From Salibacterium halotolerans (GTDB lineage: Bacteria > Bacillota > Bacilli > Bacillales > Marinococcaceae), in the NCBI RefSeq assembly GCF_900115625.1, contig NZ_FOXD01000001.1, forward strand, positions 124,001 through 188,000: 64,000 nucleotides of DNA, written 5' to 3'. Below the pieces are notes generated by a model, which was not told where the DNA came from, made no database searches, and saw only the letters and a list, made by a program, of their open reading frames with translations. Made by a program: the position numbers and the translations under genes. Shown piece by piece: positions 62,614 through 64,000 of the stretch (the stretch's first letter is position 1; every line of letters starts with the position of its first letter).

Positions 62614-63717
62614 ATGAAATGGAAATTCTCATTATTAGGATTGTCTCTTGCAGTGTTCCTCAGTGGATGTGGTGGCGGAGGAGAAAATGAAAACACTTCC
62701 GGAAATGCTGAAGGCTCTCAGACAGGGGGAGGCAGTGCTGAAGGAACAGAAGACACAGGTGAAGAAGGTAACAATAACCAGGAAACAGTATCCATTAATT
62801 TTGCTACTCCTGATCCTGAAAACGCTTCAATAACAGTGGCTGCAAATGAGTTTGCGGATCGTGTAGAAGAAAAAAGTGATGGCAGTATAGAAGTGGAAGT
62901 GCACGGGGATGGAAGTTTATACGGCGGGGATCCATCTGCTGCGATTAATCAGCTCGGAGAAGGTTCTCTTGATATGCTGGCTTTATCATCTACCGTGTAT
63001 GCAAATTCAGAATCTAAATTTAATGCAATAAGCATCCCTTACTTGTATGACGATAAAGATCAATATATAGATTTACTAAATGATGATTTAGGTCAACAAT
63101 TATTAGAAAATATCAAAGATTCAGGCATTAATGGATTAAACTATTGGCCGCGTAATTTCAGGCAGATTACAAATTCCGTTAATCCCATTAACGAGCCGTC
63201 TGATTTAGAGGGGTTGAAACTCAGAGTACCAAACAATCCGTTGTGGGTGGATTTTTTTGAAGCAGCTGGGGCAAACCCTACACCAATGGATTTTGGTGAG
63301 GTCTACAATGCATTGCAACTGGGTACCATAGACGGCCAGGAAAATCCAGTGGAAATACCGGTCAATGCTAACTTTTATGAAGTCCAGGATTACATCAGCA
63401 TGACAAATCACATGGCAGATGCGTGGGTAGTAGGGATAAACAGTGAAGTATTTAATGAAATCTCTTCGGAACAGCAGGACATTATTCAAAATACAGCCGA
63501 TGAAATGCAGCAATGGCTTCGAGAATATGATACCGATCAAACAGAAGAGATGATCCAGACCTTAAAAGACCAAGGAATGGAAGTCAATGAAGTCTCAGAT
63601 GAAAATCAGCAGAAATTTGTTGAAATTTCCCAGAGCCAATATTCTTCGTTCCGTGACGTAGTGGGTGATGATGAGTATTTTAACAAAGTATTAGAATTTG
63701 TTGGAAAAGCACAATAA
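62614..63717 (+). CDS. dctP: TRAP transporter solute-binding lipoprotein (DctP family)
   Basis: 367 residues with a lipoprotein signal (LAVFLSGC lipobox, about residue 19) and a Gly/Asn/Glu-rich linker of about 40 residues. A DctP fold follows, with the carboxylate-binding Arg in LEGLKLRVPNNPLW and LGTIDGQENPVEIP. In Gram-positives it is membrane-tethered outside the cell. It delivers an organic acid, often a sugar acid or C4-dicarboxylate, to the DctQM permease. AGTGGAGGG precedes the ATG. Confidence 0.94.
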   Translation: MKWKFSLLGLSLAVFLSGCGGGGENENTSGNAEGSQTGGGSAEGTEDTGEEGNNNQETVSINFATPDPENASITVAANEFADRVEEKSDGSIEVEVHGDGSLYGGDPSAAINQLGEGSLDMLALSSTVYANSESKFNAISIPYLYDDKDQYIDLLNDDLGQQLLENIKDSGINGLNYWPRNFRQITNSVNPINEPSDLEGLKLRVPNNPLWVDFFEAAGANPTPMDFGEVYNALQLGTIDGQENPVEIPVNANFYEVQDYISMTNHMADAWVVGINSEVFNEISSEQQDIIQNTADEMQQWLREYDTDQTEEMIQTLKDQGMEVNEVSDENQQKFVEISQSQYSSFRDVVGDDEYFNKVLEFVGKAQ

Positions 63718-63727
63718 TAATTTACGA

Positions 63728-63760
63728 CAGGATGGTTGAATTGGTTTTTCTACCATCCTG
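63728..63760 (+). terminator. Intercistronic hairpin between dctP and dctQ
   Basis: CAGGATGG pairs with CCATCCTG without a following T-run. It probably stabilises the dctP transcript or reduces read-through so that binding protein exceeds permease. Confidence 0.6.
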
Positions 63761-63783
63761 GCATCATAAAAGGGGAGTCGGAC

Positions 63784-64000
63784 ATGAGCAGTCCTGAGGC
63801 TAATGCAGGAAAAAAGCCAGCTAAACTTTATACGGCAGTGAAGGTTGTTAATAAGATAACTGATTTCACAGCTGGTGCATTAACTGTTGTACTACTTATT
63901 GTGGTATTGACACAGGTTATAGGCCGATTATTGGAACAGTCTCCCCCATGGACTGTAGAACTGACAAGGTATGTATTCATCTGGATGATCTTTCTCGGTG
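63784..64000 (+). CDS. dctQ: TRAP transporter small permease subunit (DctQ family), 3' partial
   Basis: 72 codons are visible before the window ends. After a short polar N-terminus there is a TM segment (TAGALTVVLLIVVLTQVIGR) and the start of a second (VELTRYVFIWMIFLG), the PWTVELTRY motif being typical of DctQ. AAAGGGGAG precedes the ATG. A large DctM permease gene should follow outside the window. Confidence 0.88.
   Translation, partial: MSSPEANAGKKPAKLYTAVKVVNKITDFTAGALTVVLLIVVLTQVIGRLLEQSPPWTVELTRYVFIWMIFLG

Overview
The window looks like a chromosomal segment of a moderate-GC member of the Bacillaceae, probably salt- or alkali-tolerant. The evidence is strong AGGAGG-type ribosome sites, Bacillus-style gene neighbourhoods (nifS next to nadCA, ykoEDC-tenA under a TPP riboswitch, nagA-nagB-nagR, a SinR-like regulator, CsbD, LytTR-DUF3021) and a BCCT compatible-solute transporter. 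No rRNA, tRNA or CRISPR array was seen. The genus is an inference.

Layout. 1-13 kb holds a thioredoxin-domain protein (cut by the window start), a 2-hydroxyacid dehydrogenase, ilvE, a NAD-biosynthesis locus (cysteine desulfurase divergent from nadC-nadA, with a likely NiaR operator but no nadB), an isolated gvpU-like gene, a LytTR/DUF3021 pair and a CadC/CDF metal-resistance pair. 12-21 kb holds an orphan cytochrome oxidase subunit I, an esterase, a second hydroxyacid dehydrogenase with an SMP-30 lactonase, and a MarR/MMPL efflux pair. 22-26 kb is a thiamin-precursor uptake and salvage operon. 27-38 kb holds aroD-aroK, a KDG operon (kinase, aldolase, unknown permease, IclR regulator), a NERD protein, a BCCT carrier and nagA-nagB-nagR.

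38.3-49.8 kb is accessory DNA. An AT-rich PTS operon (EIIA, EIIB, EIIC, SIS-domain enzyme) shares an identical 24-bp NagR-like operator with the nag operon. It is followed by two decayed copies of one IS in the same orientation, bracketing an AT-rich three-gene locus: a double-glycine-leader peptide, a SunS-like peptide glycosyltransferase and a C39-peptidase ABC exporter. This is a compact glycocin (glycosylated bacteriocin) locus, and its predicted core has an unusual cysteine pattern (C-X15-C-X5-C-X15-C). It is the most notable system in the window. A broken IS1380-type transposase lies beyond it.

50-64 kb holds DUF2294 and DPBB/DUF3889 proteins, an SLC13/TrkA-C transporter, a SinR-like regulator, a cupin-Nudix fusion, a nitrilase-family amidase, a graveyard of LysR, IS3 and DUF3889 remnants, an HxlR/SDR pair, and a MurR/RpiR regulator ahead of a TRAP transporter cut by the window end.

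The non-coding DNA is itself structured. Two families of long inverted-terminus repeats recur (ends GGGACAAAA and GCTGTATCAAAAG), one nested inside the other and one carrying a TatD gene fragment. Several gaps contain degenerate tandem repeats phased at about 21 bp, each with its own word.
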